A DNA stretch of 12,071 bases, from NCBI GenBank assembly GCA_005779345.1, contig SXJQ01000093.1, positions 1 to 12,071 on the forward strand, written 5' to 3'. This DNA comes from Actinomycetota bacterium. Its GTDB lineage: Bacteria > Actinomycetota > Acidimicrobiia > IMCC26256 > PALSA-610. Shown in pieces: positions 1 to 7,959 of this stretch. A model generated the notes under the pieces. The model had not been told where the DNA came from, did no database searches, and was given only the letters and a program-made list of their open reading frames with translations. Each line of letters starts with the position of its first letter. Positions within the stretch are counted from its first letter, which is position 1. Made by a program: the position numbers and the translations under genes.

Positions 1-726
1 CAGCGAGTCGCGCTCGCGCGCGCGCTCGTGCTCGAACCCGCCGTCCTGCTCCTCGACGAACCGCTCGGCGCACTCGATGCGAAGTTGCGCAAGACGCTCC
101 AGGTGGAGTTGGCGACCTTGCAGCGCGAGGTCGGGATCACCTTCGTCTACGTCACGCACGACCAGGAGGAAGCACTCACGATGAGCGACCGCCTCGCCGT
201 GATGGACCGTGGGCGGGTGGTACAGGTCGGATCGCCGCGCGACGTGTACGAGCAGCCGGCCGACGCGTACGTCGCCGACTTCCTCGGCGTCGCGAACCTG
301 CTCGACGTCGATTGTCTCGGTGCCGGGCGAGTGGTGTGCGGGGATCGCGAGCTGCAGTGCGGGAGCGGGACGGCGCCGAACGGTGCCGCCAAGATCGTCG
401 TACGCCCCGAGCGCGTCCGCGTGCATGCCTACGGGACGGACGGCACCAATCACCTGAACGGCCTGGTCGATCGGCTCGTCTACCTCGGTGCGACCACGCA
501 GGTCGCCGTGCGACTGCCCCACGGGGCGGTCGTCCAGGCGCTCGTCGCCAACACCGACGGTGCATTCGATCTTGCCACCGGGAGCGCCGTCGCGCTCGAG
601 TTGCCGCGCGATGCGGTGCGGCTGCTCGGCCCGCAGACGGGTCCCGGGATCGAGACCGGTGCCGCGACGGTGGATCTCGTCGATGCGGAACGCGCCGAGG
701 AGCTGGGGAACGTGCGGAGCAGCTGA
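1..726 (+). CDS. ABC transporter ATP-binding protein, PotA-like (5' end missing)
   Basis: This is the C-terminal 241 residues of an ABC importer ATPase; the window edge removes Walker A and most of the signature motif. The frame is open from base 1 and begins QRVALARALV, the residues that directly follow LSGG in this family. Walker B with its catalytic Glu is LLLDEP (about residues 16-21), the D-loop is GALD (23-26), and the switch histidine lies in VTHDQEEA (H53). After about residue 95 comes a TOBE-type domain with the typical VRPE segment (134-137) and NGLVDRLVYLG (153-163). This layout is that of spermidine/putrescine, iron and sugar importer ATPases; PotA is favoured because PotB, PotC and PotD-like genes lie close by. 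It would hydrolyse ATP at the inner face of the membrane to drive uptake. It reads toward its presumed partner genes, which are on the other strand. The ATPase call is secure, its partnership is inferred. Confidence 0.93.
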   Translation, partial: QRVALARALVLEPAVLLLDEPLGALDAKLRKTLQVELATLQREVGITFVYVTHDQEEALTMSDRLAVMDRGRVVQVGSPRDVYEQPADAYVADFLGVANLLDVDCLGAGRVVCGDRELQCGSGTAPNGAAKIVVRPERVRVHAYGTDGTNHLNGLVDRLVYLGATTQVAVRLPHGAVVQALVANTDGAFDLATGSAVALELPRDAVRLLGPQTGPGIETGAATVDLVDAERAEELGNVRSS

Positions 727-747
727 CGCTCGACGCATGATCCTCTG

Positions 748-1845
748 ATGAGCGAACCGCTGCGCCTCGGGTTCATCGGCTGCGGGATGATCGCCGCCGC
801 GCACGCCGCTGCGGCGCGACTGTTGCAGGAGGACGGCAGCGTGCGCCTCGTCGCGGCAGCCGATCCCGACGGTGCGGCGCTCGATCGCATCGCCGCCATC
901 GCGGGCGGGTTGGAGCATTGCTTCCGCGACGGTTCGGACCTGATCGCGTGCGATGCGGTCGACGCCGTCGTGCTCATCACCCCGACCCGGTTCCACCGTG
1001 ACGCGATCCTGGAGGTCTGCGCGTCGGGGAAGCCACTGTTCACCGAGAAGCCGCTCGCACCGACCTTCGACGTCGTGACCGAGATCCGCGACGCCGTCGT
1101 CGCGAGCGGGATCCCGTGTCAGGTCGGGTTCCAGTCGCGGTTCCACCCGATCAACCGGCGCTTGCGTTCACTCGTCACCTCGAGCGAACTCGGTGCCGTG
1201 ATGGGGTACACGCTCCGCGACGACCAGTACTGGCCGACGGGCGATGTCGTCGCCGGGCACACGAGCTGGCGCAGCGACGTGGCGGAGGCGGGCGGCGGTG
1301 CGTTGCTCGAACACTCGATCCACTCCTGCGACCTCCTCGGGTGGCTGTTCGGTCCTGCAACCCGCGTGTATGCCGCCGCGCGCCGCGTGTTCGGCTACTC
1401 GGTCGAGGACACGGCCGCGCTCACGATCGAGCATGCCAATGGCGTCGTGGGCAATCTCGTGACGATCTTCAACGGCGTCGAGGGTCGCGAGGAGCGTCGC
1501 CTCGAGGTCTTCTTCGAACGCGGCACCGTGGAACTGACGACCGACTTCGTCGTCGGCGCACCGGAGGACTCGCTGTTGGTGCAACGACCGGGAATGCCCG
1601 CCGAACGCGTCGACGTGACGGAGCTCCGGCGTGCCGATTTCGCCGCGCAGGGCCTCGACCCCGATCGGGCGATCTGGGTGTACCAGTACCTCGCACATCG
1701 CGCCTTCGCCACGGCGATACGCGCCGCGACGGCGCCGGAACCCGGAGTCGACGACGCGTTCGGTGCCCACGCGATCGTCGAGGCCGCCTACCGCAGCGCC
1801 GCGACGCGGCTCCCCGTCGACGTCGCGACCGTCGCGGGCACCTGA
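748..1845 (+). CDS. Gfo/Idh/MocA family NAD(P)-dependent oxidoreductase
   Basis: A 365-residue protein, the normal length for this dehydrogenase family. The N-terminal Rossmann fold opens with LGFIGCGMIA (residues 7-16), followed by an acidic strand end AAADPD (36-41) that would hold the cofactor ribose. The family's conserved EKP is at 100-102 (FTEKPLA). The substrate-domain motif GGGALLEHSIHSCDLLG (182-198) supplies the likely catalytic His192 and nearby Asp195. Family members oxidise or reduce sugars, inositols and related polyols or amines; the substrate cannot be read from the sequence. The gene starts 21 bases after the ATPase stop on the same strand, so it is probably co-transcribed. 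No clear Shine-Dalgarno precedes the chosen ATG, but the Rossmann motif begins seven residues in, which supports this start. It may act on the imported compound, by inference only. Confidence 0.9.
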   Translation: MSEPLRLGFIGCGMIAAAHAAAARLLQEDGSVRLVAAADPDGAALDRIAAIAGGLEHCFRDGSDLIACDAVDAVVLITPTRFHRDAILEVCASGKPLFTEKPLAPTFDVVTEIRDAVVASGIPCQVGFQSRFHPINRRLRSLVTSSELGAVMGYTLRDDQYWPTGDVVAGHTSWRSDVAEAGGGALLEHSIHSCDLLGWLFGPATRVYAAARRVFGYSVEDTAALTIEHANGVVGNLVTIFNGVEGREERRLEVFFERGTVELTTDFVVGAPEDSLLVQRPGMPAERVDVTELRRADFAAQGLDPDRAIWVYQYLAHRAFATAIRAATAPEPGVDDAFGAHAIVEAAYRSAATRLPVDVATVAGT

Positions 1846-1866
1846 GCGCGCCGGTCGCGGTCGCGC
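1846..1866. terminator. possible hairpin between convergent genes
   Basis: In the 28-bp gap between two convergent genes, GCGCG (1846-1850) can pair with CGCGC (1862-1866) across an 11-base loop, and GAGC/GCTC at 1844-1847 and 1872-1875 could close an outer stem. There is no T-tract on either strand. A bidirectional transcription end must lie near here, but this short stem could occur by chance in such GC-rich DNA. Confidence 0.22.
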
Positions 1867-1873
1867 GGACGGC

Positions 1874-2806
1874 TCAGAGGTCGAGCGCGGCGAAGTCTTC
1901 GACCGCGGACCCGCCGTCGTCGGGGCGGCCGCGCCGCAGCGCCCGAGGCAGGACCATCGCGAACACGATGGCGGTGAACGTGATCAGCATCATCGCCGTC
2001 GCGAGGGCGTTGAGCGCCGGCGTCGGTGCCCGGCGGGCGCCCGCGTAGATCTTGACCGGGACCGTCTCGCTGCTCGCGTCGCCCTGGAGGAACGCGCTGA
2101 TCACGAAGTCGTCGATCGAGGTCGCGAACACGATCATGAGGCTCGCGAAGATCGCTGGTCCGAGCAGCGGCAACAGGACCGTGCGCAGTGCCTGGATCGG
2201 GGTCGCGCCGAGGTCGTGCGCCGCGTCCTCGAAGTCGCGTCCGATCGTCAGCAGGCGCCCGCGCACGATCACGACGACGTAGGAGATCGTGAACGTGACG
2301 TGCCCGAGGAGCTGGGCGCCGCGACCGAGCTCGACCGCGGTCAAGAGTGTGGTGAACACCAGGTACAGCGAACTCCCCATCACGAGTTCGGGGGTGACGA
2401 GCGGCACGAGCATCATGACGTTCGCGGGGCGCCGTCCGTAGCCGCGCCAACGGACCAGCCCGATCGCGAGCGCGACGCCGAGGGGCGTCGCGACGATCAT
2501 CGTGAGGACGCCGAGCCACAGGCTGTTGCGCATCGCGGTGAGCAACTGCGGGTCGCGCAGCGCCGCCGCCGGATCGCCCGTCCACCAACGCAGCGACCAC
2601 CCCTGGAACGAGGAACGTGATCGTCCCGCGTTGAACGAGATCCGGATCGCGACGAGCACCGGCACGATCGACCAGGCGATGTAGATCCACGTCGTCGCGG
2701 CGAGGACCCGCGGCCGTCGGAACGGGTCGGCGTACCACTCACCGAGCGAGCGACGCCGATTCGGGACGCGACGGGCCGGATCGCGACGGGCCGGCGCCGC
2801 CGTCAT
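1874..2806 (-). CDS. ABC transporter inner-membrane permease, PotC-like
   Basis: A 310-residue membrane protein of the MetI-like (BPD) permease superfamily, second permease of a PotBC-type pair. Hydrophobic segments lie near residues 36-57, 95-118, 127-150, 165-183, 215-240 and 268-288. The EAA loop that docks on the ATPase is EDAAHDLG...LLP (193-213). N-terminal SFNAGRSRSSFQGWSLRWW (57-75) is the PotC-style segment after the first helix. Open frame continues far upstream, but that extension overlaps the PotB-like gene and encodes Arg/Pro-rich nonsense. The ATG at 2806 is preferred: it sits four bases from an AAGGAAG ribosome site (2811-2817) and overlaps the upstream stop in an ATGA (2803-2806), a classic sign of translational coupling. 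With the PotB-like subunit it should form the translocation pore. Confidence in the family is high; the substrate is uncertain. Confidence 0.93.
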   Translation of the reverse strand: MTAAPARRDPARRVPNRRRSLGEWYADPFRRPRVLAATTWIYIAWSIVPVLVAIRISFNAGRSRSSFQGWSLRWWTGDPAAALRDPQLLTAMRNSLWLGVLTMIVATPLGVALAIGLVRWRGYGRRPANVMMLVPLVTPELVMGSSLYLVFTTLLTAVELGRGAQLLGHVTFTISYVVVIVRGRLLTIGRDFEDAAHDLGATPIQALRTVLLPLLGPAIFASLMIVFATSIDDFVISAFLQGDASSETVPVKIYAGARRAPTPALNALATAMMLITFTAIVFAMVLPRALRRGRPDDGGSAVEDFAALDL

Positions 2807-3756
2807 CGCACTTCCTTCGCGGCGCGATCGGTCGACCACAGGTAGTACCCCATGAGCACGGCGAGGAGCGCCGACAGGACGAGCACGAGCGCGGAGCCGT
2901 ACTGGTTGCCCGATCCCTGACGAAGGTAGAACTCGATCTGGTTGCCGATCATCGATGTCCGGGGCGACGCCGACAACAGGTTCTGGGTGTAGTAGTCGCC
3001 GAACATCGGCAACGCGGTGATGACCCCGGCAGCGAGCATGCCCTGGCGCGACAGTGGCATCGTCACGTGCACGAACGTGCGCACCGGACCGACCCCGAGG
3101 TCGCGCGATGCCTCGAGGAGTCGCCCGTCGATGCGATCGAGCGACGCGTACAGCGGCAGGATCAGGAACGGGACGTAGCCGTAGACGAGCCCCATCACGA
3201 CGGTGGTCCAGCGTCCGTCGAGCCAGGCCACGCGGCCGAGCCCCGGCATCACGTCGATGAGATCGTTGACGTATCCGTCGACCTGCAACAGGTTCACCCA
3301 CGCCAACATGCGCATGAGGTAGCTGATCCAGAACGGCGCGAGCAGGAGGGCGAGGAGCAACCCGCGGCGACGACCGCCGTAGCGGGCGACGTAGTACGCG
3401 ACCGGGTACCCGATGACGAAACAGGCGGCGAGAGCGATCGCGACGTACGCCAGGGTGCGGCCCATCGGCCCCCACTGGTCGCCGCCCGGCATCATGCCGG
3501 CGAGGGCGTCGCCGATCGTCGTGAACTGCCAACGCCACGGCCGCCACTCGGCAGTGGCATCGCCGAACACCGGGTCCTGGCCGCCGGCCGCGAGCGCGAC
3601 GACGGCGTACGCGGGGACGAGGAACAGCGCGACGAGCCACAGCACCCCCGGCATGGCCAACGCCGGCCACAACCAGCGGGGCGGCGACGCCGAACGCCAC
3701 TCCGCGAGACCGCGGGCCGTGCGGCGATGTCGGGGGCGCGGTGGATGCTCGGTCAA
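2803..3756 (-). CDS. ABC transporter inner-membrane permease, PotB-like
   Basis: A 317-residue BPD-type permease from the TTG start chosen here. Hydrophobic helices run near residues 30-55, 100-125, 133-158, 183-205, 240-258 and 287-307. The EAA loop is EASRDLGVGPVRTFVHVTMP (215-234), with the conserved Gly at 221 and the LP-like MP at 233-234. PotB hallmarks include FWISYLMRMLAWVNLLQ (142-158) and FGDYYTQNLL (252-261). The frame stays open upstream to about 3903, but that part lies inside the binding-protein gene. TTG at 3756 leaves a 10-base gap after that gene's stop and a short basic N-terminal tail before the first helix; no ATG or GTG fits before the first helix. There is no strong ribosome site, so re-initiation after the upstream gene is likely. 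The start is less certain than the function. Confidence 0.9.
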   Translation of the reverse strand: MTEHPPRPRHRRTARGLAEWRSASPPRWLWPALAMPGVLWLVALFLVPAYAVVALAAGGQDPVFGDATAEWRPWRWQFTTIGDALAGMMPGGDQWGPMGRTLAYVAIALAACFVIGYPVAYYVARYGGRRRGLLLALLLAPFWISYLMRMLAWVNLLQVDGYVNDLIDVMPGLGRVAWLDGRWTTVVMGLVYGYVPFLILPLYASLDRIDGRLLEASRDLGVGPVRTFVHVTMPLSRQGMLAAGVITALPMFGDYYTQNLLSASPRTSMIGNQIEFYLRQGSGNQYGSALVLVLSALLAVLMGYYLWSTDRAAKEVR

Positions 3757-3766
3757 CGGTCGCGTG

Positions 3767-5041
3767 TCACTGCGCGCCGGCGAGGAACTTCGCGTAGGCG
3801 TTGTCCCAGGTCTTCTCGCCCTCCGTGGAGAGTTGCAGGATCTGCACGCCGACGTCGAGATCCGTCTCGCGCACGACCGCGGATGCGAGGTTCTCGGGGA
3901 CATAGCCGTCGGCGACGAGGGTGTCGGGGTCGAGCGAGGTGAGGCCCGGTTGGTAGCCGAGCCACGAGAAGTTGTCGAGCGCGCCCTCCTCGGAGAGCAG
4001 GAAGTTCAAGAAGTGGTGGGCGAGCACGGGGTGCTTCGCCGCGGTGGGGATCGCGATCGTGTCGGAGCCGATGACCCCGCGCCCGTCGGCGGGATACCAG
4101 AATCCGAGCGTCGAGACGTCGCCGTTCTCGGGGAGGTAGTACTGCGCGTTGACGAGATCGCCCGACCATGCCTGGTGGACGAACGCCGCGCCCTCCGGCA
4201 ACTTCGCGTACGCCTCGATCCCGACCTTCACGTTGACCGCGTCGAGCAACTCGAGCAGGTCGTCGAGCGCTGCGTCGAGGAGCGTCGCGTCCTCGGTGTT
4301 GATGTCGAACTCGCCCTGGCGGACGAGCGCCATGCTGAGGATCTCGCGGTCGTCGTCGAGGACCCAGACGTCTCCCCGGTACCGCGTGTCCCAGAAGATC
4401 GCGTACGGATCGTCGTAGGCGTCGGGCGGCTCTTCGATCTTGTCGCTGCGGTAGCCGATGCCGGTGGTGAACACCGTGTACGGGACGGTGTAGCGCGAGC
4501 CGCGGTCGTAGAACGGATCCTGGAGGCGTGGCCAGAAGTTCTCGAGGTGGTCCACGTAGGTCGCGTTGAGCGGTTGCAGCAGACCGCCGGCCACGAGTTG
4601 GCCGATGCGGTCGGTCGTGGGGAAGAAGACGTCGAATTCGACCCCGCTCGAGCGGAGTTTCTTGACGGCTTCGTCCATGGTGGTGAACGTGGTCACCTCG
4701 GTCTCGACGCCGTACTGCTCCTCGAACTTCGTGAGGGTGTCGGGGTTGAGGTAGTCGGCGTAGTTGTAGATCTTGAGCGTGCCCGACTCGGGTTGGAGCC
4801 CGTCGGCGATCGGGTCGCCGACGATCGGGAGGGTGACCGGGCGGTCGGGGCGCGACAACGCGACCTTGGCCGTCGAGTCGGTCCCGTTGCTCGCGCCGTC
4901 GCTGCCACACGCCGCGAGCAGGGCGCCCGCGCTCGGCACGGCGAACGCCGCGAGTGCGCTGCGGCGGAGGAACTCGCGTCGGTCCACGCCCGGGATCGAC
5001 CGCGAGGTCGAGGACCGTCGCTCGCGCGGGTGGAACGTCAT
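3767..5041 (-). CDS. Polyamine-type extracellular solute-binding lipoprotein, PotD-like
   Basis: A 424-residue substrate-binding protein for the adjacent permeases. The N-terminus combines a twin-arginine export motif, DRREFLRR (20-27), a hydrophobic stretch (28-40) and a lipobox LLAAC with Cys45, so it should be exported folded by Tat and lipid-anchored outside the membrane. A Ser/Asp/Thr-rich linker (46-60) follows. The mature part has the PotD-like start LKIYNYADYLNPDTL (89-103), then FDVFFPTTD (136-144) and PYTVFTTGIGYRSD (187-200), as in spermidine/putrescine-binding periplasmic proteins. The ATG at 5041 has a weak GGGGG five bases upstream. A GTG at 4987 would trim 18 residues yet keep the Tat signal. 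It is the first gene of a three-gene leftward operon. Polyamine, another cationic amine or a betaine-like solute are all possible ligands; binding-site residues alone did not let me decide. Confidence 0.92.
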   Translation of the reverse strand: MTFHPRERRSSTSRSIPGVDRREFLRRSALAAFAVPSAGALLAACGSDGASNGTDSTAKVALSRPDRPVTLPIVGDPIADGLQPESGTLKIYNYADYLNPDTLTKFEEQYGVETEVTTFTTMDEAVKKLRSSGVEFDVFFPTTDRIGQLVAGGLLQPLNATYVDHLENFWPRLQDPFYDRGSRYTVPYTVFTTGIGYRSDKIEEPPDAYDDPYAIFWDTRYRGDVWVLDDDREILSMALVRQGEFDINTEDATLLDAALDDLLELLDAVNVKVGIEAYAKLPEGAAFVHQAWSGDLVNAQYYLPENGDVSTLGFWYPADGRGVIGSDTIAIPTAAKHPVLAHHFLNFLLSEEGALDNFSWLGYQPGLTSLDPDTLVADGYVPENLASAVVRETDLDVGVQILQLSTEGEKTWDNAYAKFLAGAQ

Positions 5042-5158
5042 GGCAACCCCCGTTGCTCTCGTGCTCGGCCTGTCGTACGCTACTGACCCGTGAGCCAGTA
5101 AGGAACCCCAGCGAGCCAGTCAGGTGACCCTGGCCAGGCTAGGGGTCGTGAGGGAATC
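5042..5158. promoter_or_regulatory. divergent promoter region with paired repeats
   Basis: This 117-bp space separates the leftward binding-protein/permease operon from the rightward flavoprotein/Rieske/aminotransferase operon, so it must carry promoters for both. GAGCCAGTAAGG (5092-5103) and GAGCCAGTCAGG (5113-5124) match at 11 of 12 positions and are exactly 21 bp apart, two helical turns, placing them on one DNA face. TACTG/CAGTA (5081-5085, 5096-5100) is a short inverted repeat over the first copy; GTCA-GG-TGAC (5119-5128) covers the second. CCTGGCCAGG (5129-5138) is a perfect 10-bp palindrome. For the leftward operon, TTACTG and TACGAC (reverse strand) sit 18 bp apart as weak -35/-10 candidates. 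No regulator gene lies next to it. The repeats are seen; operator function is inferred. Confidence 0.5.
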
Positions 5159-6802
5159 GTGCGGGAGATCGTGCGGGACAGGGACTACGAGGCGATCGTC
5201 GTCGGTGGCGGCCACAACGGGCTGATCGCCGGCGCGTACCTCGCCAAGGCGGGTCTGCGGACCGTCGTGCTCGAGGCGCGCGACGACCTCGGCGGCGCGT
5301 CACGCACCGAACAGCCGTGGGGGCCCGACTTCAAGGTGACGGCGTTGTCGTACGTGATGAGCCTGATGCCGCCCACGATCATCGCCGACCTCGCGCTCGA
5401 CCGGCACGGCTACGAGGTCATCCCGATGGGCCCGTCGTTCACGGCGTTCCCCGACGGGCGCTTCCTGCTGCTCGAGGAGAGCCCCGAGCGCGATCGCCGC
5501 GAGCTCGCCAAGTTCTCCCGGCACGACGCCGAGCACATCGACGACTACTGGGCCTGGCTCGCGGGTGTCGCCGCGGTCCTCGCGCCGCTCCTGTTGTCGG
5601 CACCGCCGAAGCTGGGTTCGCGGCGCCCCAAGGACCTCGTCGAACAATTGCGTCTCGCGTGGGGGCTGCGCGGTCTCGACGTGCGGAGCGCGGCCGAGGC
5701 GACGCGACTGTTCACGATGAGCATCACCGACGTGCTCGATCGCTGGTTCGAGTCCCCCGAGGTCAAGGGGGTGATGGCGATCAACGGCATCATCGGCACG
5801 TGGGCCGGTCCCGACGAGCCGGGGACGGCGTACGTGATGATGCACCACACCATCGGCGACGTCGGCGACGGTCAGATGGGGTCGTGGGGCTACCCGATCG
5901 GGGGCATGGGCGCCGTGGCCGACGCGTGTGCACGTGCGGCGCGGTCGTTCGGTTGCGAGGTGCGCACCGGCGCGCCCGTGGAGCGCATCACGATCCGCGA
6001 CGGCCGGGTCACCGGCGTCGTGCTCGCGGGCGGCGAAGAACTCGCCGCGACCACCGTGCTCGCCGCGACGCACCCACAACTCACCTTCCTCCGTCAGCTC
6101 GATCGCCGGGATCTCCCCGACGACTTCGTTCGTGACCTCGAGCACTGGCGCAGCCGCAGCGGTGTGGTCAAGGTCAACGTCGCGTTGAGCGAGCTGCCCG
6201 ACTTCGTCGCCGACCCGGGGACCGCGCGCCACGCTCGCCACACCGGCGCGATCGAGTTGTGCCACTCGATCGAGTACCTCGAGCAGGCGTTCCAGGACGC
6301 CCGCGGTGGTGTCGCGGCTCGCCGGCCGTATGCCGACTGCGTGATTCCCTCCACGATGGACCCCTCGATCGCGCCCGCGGGTGCCCACGTCATGTCGATG
6401 TTCTGCCAGTGGGTCCCGCACACCTGGGCCGACCGACCCGACGCCGCGGCGCTCGCAGCGTTCGCCGACCGGGTGGTCGACGGCATGACCGAACTTGCCC
6501 CGAACTTCAAGAGCTCGATCCTGCACCGCCAGGTCATCGGTCCGCACGAGATGGCGACGGAGTACGGCCTCGTCGGGGGCAACATCTTCCACGGGGAGCT
6601 GTCGACCGACCAGTTGTTCCACCTCCGTCCGGCGCCGGGATACGCCGATTTCACGACGCCGATCGCGGGCCTGTACCAGTGTTCGTCGGCGACGCACGGC
6701 GGCGGAGGCGTCACCGGGATCCCGGCGCTGCTCGCGACGCGCCGGGTGCTGCGCGACCGGAGGCGGTCGGCGTTGCGTCGAACGAGGAGCGTGCCGCGAT
6801 GA
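5159..6802 (+). CDS. FAD-dependent oxidoreductase, PYROXD2/phytoene dehydrogenase-like
   Basis: A 547-residue flavoprotein of the phytoene-desaturase/amine-oxidase-like superfamily, close in layout to PYROXD2-type proteins. The dinucleotide-binding fold is IVVGGGHNGLIAGAYLAKAG (13-32), with the ribose-binding Glu39 in VVLEARDDLGGASRT (36-50). The C-terminal FAD contact region is LYQCSSATHGGGGVTGIPA, near residues 510-528. PIGGMGAVADACARAA is the usual NAD(P)/FAD-domain return segment. The protein ends in an Arg-rich tail that may be disordered. Such enzymes desaturate or oxidise C-C or C-N bonds using FAD; many homologues are unassigned. GTG at 5159 is chosen (GAGGG close upstream); GTG at 5174 is equally possible and would lose five residues. 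Its stop overlaps the next gene's ATG (ATGA, 6799-6802), so it is co-translated with the Rieske oxygenase, suggesting sequential steps on one substrate. Confidence 0.9.
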   Translation: MREIVRDRDYEAIVVGGGHNGLIAGAYLAKAGLRTVVLEARDDLGGASRTEQPWGPDFKVTALSYVMSLMPPTIIADLALDRHGYEVIPMGPSFTAFPDGRFLLLEESPERDRRELAKFSRHDAEHIDDYWAWLAGVAAVLAPLLLSAPPKLGSRRPKDLVEQLRLAWGLRGLDVRSAAEATRLFTMSITDVLDRWFESPEVKGVMAINGIIGTWAGPDEPGTAYVMMHHTIGDVGDGQMGSWGYPIGGMGAVADACARAARSFGCEVRTGAPVERITIRDGRVTGVVLAGGEELAATTVLAATHPQLTFLRQLDRRDLPDDFVRDLEHWRSRSGVVKVNVALSELPDFVADPGTARHARHTGAIELCHSIEYLEQAFQDARGGVAARRPYADCVIPSTMDPSIAPAGAHVMSMFCQWVPHTWADRPDAAALAAFADRVVDGMTELAPNFKSSILHRQVIGPHEMATEYGLVGGNIFHGELSTDQLFHLRPAPGYADFTTPIAGLYQCSSATHGGGGVTGIPALLATRRVLRDRRRSALRRTRSVPR

Positions 6803-7959
6803 AGCCGACCCCGCCGATCGATCGGGTCGCGCTCGAGGCGATCCTCGCGCCGGGTTCGAGCGGCCGCATGTTGCCGAGCGAGGCCTACGTCTCCGAGGAG
6901 GTGCTCGCGTGGGAACGCGAACACTTCTTCGCTCGATCGTGGGTGTGCGCCGGGCGGGCGACGCTCATCGCGGAGGCCGGCGCGCGACACGCGACGAGTG
7001 TCGGCGGCGAGCCGGTGATCTTGGTGCGCGGTTCCGACGGCGCCGCTCGCGGGTACTTCAACGTGTGCCGTCATCGCGGTCACGAGTTGTTGGCGTGCGG
7101 TGCATCGGCGAAGCGGAGCGCGATCCACTGCCCGTACCACGCCTGGACCTACGACCTCGACGGCAGGCTCACGCACACCCCTCGGTTCGATCCGCCGGCG
7201 GGGTTCGAACCGTCCGAGCACGGTCTCGTCCCGGTCGGTGTGGCGGAGTGGGCGGGGTGGTTGTTCGTCAACACGTCGGGGGATGCGATCCCGTTCGCAC
7301 AACACCTCGGTGCCTTCGCCGCCTTGCTCGAACCGTGGCAACCGGAACGCCTCGTGGTGGGAGCGACGCACGATTACGAGAGCCCGACGAACTGGAAGCT
7401 GCCGATCGAGAACTACCAGGAGTGCTACCACTGCTCCGCGATCCACCCGGAGCTGTGCGCGGTGTCGCCGCCCGAGTCGGGCGACAACTACACATTGCCC
7501 GGAGCGTGGGTCGGCGGGACGATGGATCTCGCCACGCACGCCGAGACGATGTCGTTCGACGGGCACAGCAACGGTGTGGCGCTGCCCGGCCTCGACGACG
7601 TGCAGCGGCGCCAGGTGATCTACGTCGGGCTGTTCCCGAACATGTTGATCTCGGCGCACCCCGACTACGTGATGACCCACCGGATCGAACCTGTGCGCGC
7701 CGGGTACAGCCGCGTTGAGTGCCAATGGCTGTTCGACCCCGACGCCGTCGCGCGACCCGACTTCGATCCCGCCTACGCCACCGAATTCTGGGACCTCACC
7801 AACCGCCAGGACTGGGCCGCGTGCGAGAGCGTGCAGCGCGGCCTCGAGTCGCGCGGCTATCGCCCCGGACCGTTCTCGCTCGACGAGGACGCGGTGTGCC
7901 AGTGGGTGCAGCTCGTGGCCCGCAGCTACCTGGCGGGCGAGTTGGCGGTCGACTCCTGA
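6799..7959 (+). CDS. Rieske non-heme iron oxygenase alpha subunit, quaternary-amine-type
   Basis: A 386-residue aromatic-ring-hydroxylating-dioxygenase-type catalytic subunit. The Rieske [2Fe-2S] ligands are Cys90-x-His92 (NVCRHRGHE) and Cys111-x2-His114 (HCPYHAWTYD). The mononuclear iron triad is His211 and His216 in ECYHCSAIHPEL plus Asp338 in NRQDWAACESVQRGL. The residue that links the two metal centres between subunits is normally Asp; here the matching position is Glu208, as known for carnitine monooxygenase CntA, and NWKLPIENYQECYHC resembles CntA/GbcA-type enzymes. These cleave C-N bonds or demethylate quaternary amines with O2 and electrons from a separate reductase, which is not in this window. 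The frame is open further upstream, but ATG 6799 has GAGGAG nine bases before it and overlaps the flavoprotein stop. Function as an oxygenase is secure; an amine substrate is inferred. Confidence 0.93.
   Translation: MKPTPPIDRVALEAILAPGSSGRMLPSEAYVSEEVLAWEREHFFARSWVCAGRATLIAEAGARHATSVGGEPVILVRGSDGAARGYFNVCRHRGHELLACGASAKRSAIHCPYHAWTYDLDGRLTHTPRFDPPAGFEPSEHGLVPVGVAEWAGWLFVNTSGDAIPFAQHLGAFAALLEPWQPERLVVGATHDYESPTNWKLPIENYQECYHCSAIHPELCAVSPPESGDNYTLPGAWVGGTMDLATHAETMSFDGHSNGVALPGLDDVQRRQVIYVGLFPNMLISAHPDYVMTHRIEPVRAGYSRVECQWLFDPDAVARPDFDPAYATEFWDLTNRQDWAACESVQRGLESRGYRPGPFSLDEDAVCQWVQLVARSYLAGELAVDS

Noticed and set aside
2807..3700. N-terminal extension of the PotC-like permease by nearly 300 codons
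   Set aside because: It overlaps the PotB-like gene in another frame and encodes Arg/Pro-rich sequence; ATG 2806 has a ribosome site and an ATGA overlap.
3413..5086. A 557-codon plus-strand frame opposite the binding protein
   Set aside because: Composed of Val/Glu/Arg/Asp runs without motifs; the minus strand encodes a complete Tat-lipobox binding protein.
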